A stretch of DNA of 64,000 nt, from positions 3,224,001-3,288,000 of the forward strand of contig BSYO01000004.1 of NCBI GenBank assembly GCA_033239525.1. The letters are read 5' to 3'. The DNA comes from Nepenthes gracilis. Taxonomy: Eukaryota > Streptophyta > Magnoliopsida > Caryophyllales > Nepenthaceae. The notes beneath the pieces were generated by a model, which saw nothing but the letters and a program-made list of their open reading frames with translations, made no database searches and was not told the DNA's origin. Of this stretch, positions 61,501 through 64,000 are shown one piece after another. Both the position numbers and the translations under genes were made by a program. The stretch's first letter is position 1. Every line of letters begins with the position of its first letter.

Positions 61501-62937
61501 CGTTATGAGCATGAGGAAGAATAAAAAATGGTAGGGTTGTGACTAGACTCGCCTCTCACTTCCAAATCAGCCTCCAAGAAAGCTGACTTCATCCCTCGTG
61601 CTCTTGTTAAAAGGCAACAGGGGTCAAGATTGGTAATGCATTCAGGCAGGATACCTAATTGTGAATACTATAAAAAATGTCTATAGCTAAGCGGGTTAGG
61701 CACTAGGCAGACCATTAAGAGTAGTTGTCCTTTTTTTTCATCGAATCTGTCAAAGACATTGAGCCCATTCCTTATTGAATCAAATCAAATCAAGCCAAAC
61801 TTGGTCTTTGTCCACCAAACGAGCTTACCTCAAAAAAAAAAAAGAGAGAGAGAAAGAAAGAAAGAAAACTAACTGCCTAAGCATTAAAATTCTTATTTGT
61901 GATTGATTTGTTATGTTCCATGACTCAGTTATAGTCAATGCGCTAATGTGCTAGTTAGTGTTTGTGTTCAACTTCTTGTTTGAGCCTTATTCACCTGTGT
62001 CAAACACGTAGATAGCATGAAAGGATACAGAGACTTGGACATAATCCCAACAAATTCAAGGGAAATAGGTGTGAAATAGATCGGTATCAGGGGGCATAAT
62101 GTCGATATTTTTTGATACCATACAATATCGCGATATATTAATTAATATTTAAAATATTGATCGATACGGTCTGCCAACTTACAATTTTAAAAAAATTCTT
62201 TTCTTTCTTTATATCTGACACTGATACCTATTGTTTGATACCGATACCAATACTAAGACTTTCATCCATGCTTGACTTTTAAGATACAAAATGATGAATA
62301 CTTTTAGCTTTTACTTTGTTATAGAATCACATGTGATAGAATTTGTTATTAAATGTATAGGGCAATTGGTTTTTTTTTTTGGGGGGGGGGGATCCAAGTC
62401 ATCCTTTTCAAATTAATTTGACGGCTCATATTAGAAAATTTTTCTTTTAACATTTATTTGTTTTTTAAAATCATCTTTTGCTATTGCAGGAGTTTGCTAT
62501 TGAGCACAATCCCTATATTAATAGTGTCGCTCGTAATCCTAATCCTTGGAAATGTCATTAACATGGGCTCTGTTGTGCATGCTGCAATTTCCACAACTAG
62601 TGTCATCATCTACTTCTGTTGCTTTGTCATGGGGTTCGGACCAATCCCCAACATACTCAGCTCAGAGATTTTCCCAACAAGGGTTCGTGGTCTCTGCATC
62701 GCCATATGCGCGCTCACCTTCTGGATCGGCGACATCATTGTGACCTACACACTACCTGTGATGCTCACCACGGTTGGACTTGCAGGCGTCTTCGGCATGT
62801 ATGCTGTCGTTTGCCTCATATCATGGGTTTTCGTCTTCCTAAAAGTTCCAGAAACAAAGGCCATGCCCCTAGAAGTGATCACTGAGTTCTTTGCTCTTGG
62901 CGCTCGGCAACAGGCTCATGTTAACAAGAACAACTGA
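55524..62937 (+). CDS. TST: Tonoplast monosaccharide/sugar transporter (TMT/TST)
   Basis: Five exons, 55524-55602, 56223-56789, 57468-58414, 60028-60215 and 62490-62937, give 742 residues, the usual length. The protein is a vacuolar-membrane H+/sugar antiporter of the major facilitator superfamily that loads glucose, fructose and, for some members, sucrose into the vacuole. It starts MSGAVLVAVAAAVGNFLQGW, as the family does. Motifs are DWLGRRP (68-74), PLYISETAPSEIRG (118-131), PESPRWLVSKGR (186-197), QQFSGINGVLYYTP (530-543), SGRRSLLL across the exon 4-5 border, SEIFPTRVRG and VPETKAMPLEV (713-723). A hydrophilic loop of nearly 300 residues between helices 6 and 7 is the hallmark of this subfamily. 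It contains an acidic patch near 348-367 and many Ser residues that could be phosphorylated. All introns are GT-AG. I cannot say which numbered TST this is. Confidence 0.96.
58500..58770. repeat. Dispersed GATATCGGTATCG-type repeat, copy 4 (TST intron 3)
   Basis: Words such as GCCATATCGGGTGATAAG, GGATATATTGGCCAATACTC, GGCTGATATATTGCGA, ATCGGCAATACGACATATA and TATATTGGCCGATATATTAC recur at 20-40 base intervals in this intron segment. It is the clearest copy of the family in the window. Confidence 0.6.
62080..62275. repeat. Dispersed GATATCGGTATCG-type repeat, copy 5 (TST intron 4)
   Basis: GATCGGTATCAGGGG, AATGTCGATATTTTTTGATACC, ATATCGCGATATATTAATT, TTGATCGATACGG and TTGATACCGATACCAATAC fill this stretch of the last intron. 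A T-run and G-run (about 62370-62390) follows. Confidence 0.55.
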
Positions 62938-64000
62938 TTTAGGTCAGTCACATATTGAAGTTCAGATCATAGTTACCAGAATTCGCGTTCCAGCATGCTG
63001 CATATTCAATAGAGTACTGTTGATCTCTTATGTGAAACGGCACTTTTCTACGTACTGTGTATCAGAAAATGAACCGGCTAACTATGGTCTATGTTAGTGT
63101 TCCATTTTGCAGTGTTTGGTTTGCTTTATTTAATAATGGTTGTGAACCACGGATTGTTTTTTTGGGGGATTTAAAAAGAACTTAAAAAGCCTGTGAAGAG
63201 TAAGCCTGAATAGCGGAGTTGGTCGTGTAGTGCTAGAACTCTTTTCTTGCTTCTTTCCCGTTTTCAATGTCCACTCTTAGTGTTGCTGTAAAGTAAAGTG
63301 ATTTCTTGTCTGTTTTTGATTTATGATATTACCAGATGTAATTCCTTTCTGCCGGAAGTAAACCCGGCCCGGTTTGACCCATTTGGACCATGGTCCCATC
63401 CCAAGCTTGGCCCATCCTTTACTGGTTTACTTTCCTTGCTTGTTTATGTATTGTTTTACTATTAGATTTATGATCTATGTTGTTTGTTGGTCAAATATAG
63501 CTTTTTCAATTGTTTTATTTAGTCTATTCTCAACGCCAGAACCATGACACTGTCATCGTTCCTTTACTTGTGGTTATAGCAAGTATAGTAATTCATCGAT
63601 GGCTTGACATATTAAAGCACCAGAGATGGCCAACCTTTCTTTTGATCATAATTTTAATCTCTGTAGAATATATTATCCAAATTAGTTGTAAAAAGTCCAA
63701 AATTAACATTAATGCTAAAGTATTTATAAGTTTTTAAACGTCACGATATATATTTATAATACCTTATAAGTAAGAATATGATTAATTTGATTAAATTCTT
63801 TAACTTAGAAAAAAATAAATATATTAAAATTTAAATTTTGGAAATAAAATAACAAAAAGAATAAATTTCTTAACTCAATTTGCATAAGAACGGGATTGCT
63901 GCAATGTGATTGCCGTATGATGTGTATATAATATCGTACGACAGCTGTCGGATCTAATTTAACTGTTACATTAGATTATTATTAAAAAATAAAAAATATT
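62938..64000. other. 3' region of the sugar transporter gene and spacer
   Basis: The first 400 bases are of mixed composition and likely contain the 3' UTR and cleavage site. A GC-richer patch (GGCCCGGTTTGACCC near 63366) follows. From about 63650 the DNA is AT-rich. Open frames here (for example 63510-63737) have no recognisable product. Confidence 0.5.

Noticed and set aside
1..64000. CRISPR arrays, bacterial-type operons, rRNA or intact tRNA genes
   Set aside because: None seen; the tandem repeats present lack regular unique spacers, and the window is a plant nuclear region.

Overview
This is nuclear DNA from a flowering plant. The genes have many GT-AG introns. They encode plant proteins, including a tonoplast sugar transporter and a plant DUF89 phosphatase. 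The intergenic DNA is very AT-rich and carries Ty1/copia and Ty3/gypsy-like LTR retrotransposons, many of them broken. The species cannot be fixed from the sequence. A woody or otherwise repeat-rich dicot or early-diverging angiosperm is a guess only. All recognisable protein-coding genes lie on the plus strand.

Layout. (1) 3-3671 holds the 3' four exons of an aminoacylase-1 (peptidase M20) gene whose 5' end lies outside the window. (2) 5949-20893 is a tandem segmental duplication of about 7.4 kb. Each unit holds a two-exon gene for a small coiled-coil protein, a long spacer, and the promoter plus first exon of a DUF89 damage-control phosphatase gene. Unit A keeps the intact coiled-coil gene but only exon 1 of the phosphatase. 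In unit B the coiled-coil gene is frameshifted twice, but the phosphatase continues into all 12 exons (20274-29623). The pair has therefore been reduced reciprocally to one working copy of each. A 266-bp Mutator-like MITE sits only in unit A. Intron 7 of the phosphatase holds a decayed copia element. (3) 31249-31698 is a single-exon 149-residue gene of unknown function. (4) 33996-39194 is a non-autonomous LTR element, gypsy-like at its 3' end, that carries fragments resembling three host genes: HOS1 (RING region), LON2 and an organellar RECA. Right beside it is a short relic of a sugar transporter last exon. (5) 40280-50400 is an old, degenerate copia element. A solo LTR interrupts its gag, and a younger full-length copia element (42355-48379, flanked by ATCAA repeats) interrupts its integrase. 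(6) 50400-55150 is AT-rich spacer. (7) 55524-62937 is a complete five-exon tonoplast sugar transporter (TMT/TST), with a probable intron in its 5' UTR.

The genes are not an operon and show no evident shared pathway. The window is mainly informative about plant genome dynamics: duplication with complementary loss, nested insertions that can be dated by target-site duplications, and gene-fragment capture by a retroelement. Exon borders were set by hand from reading frame, splice consensus and remembered family sequence, so they are predictions.
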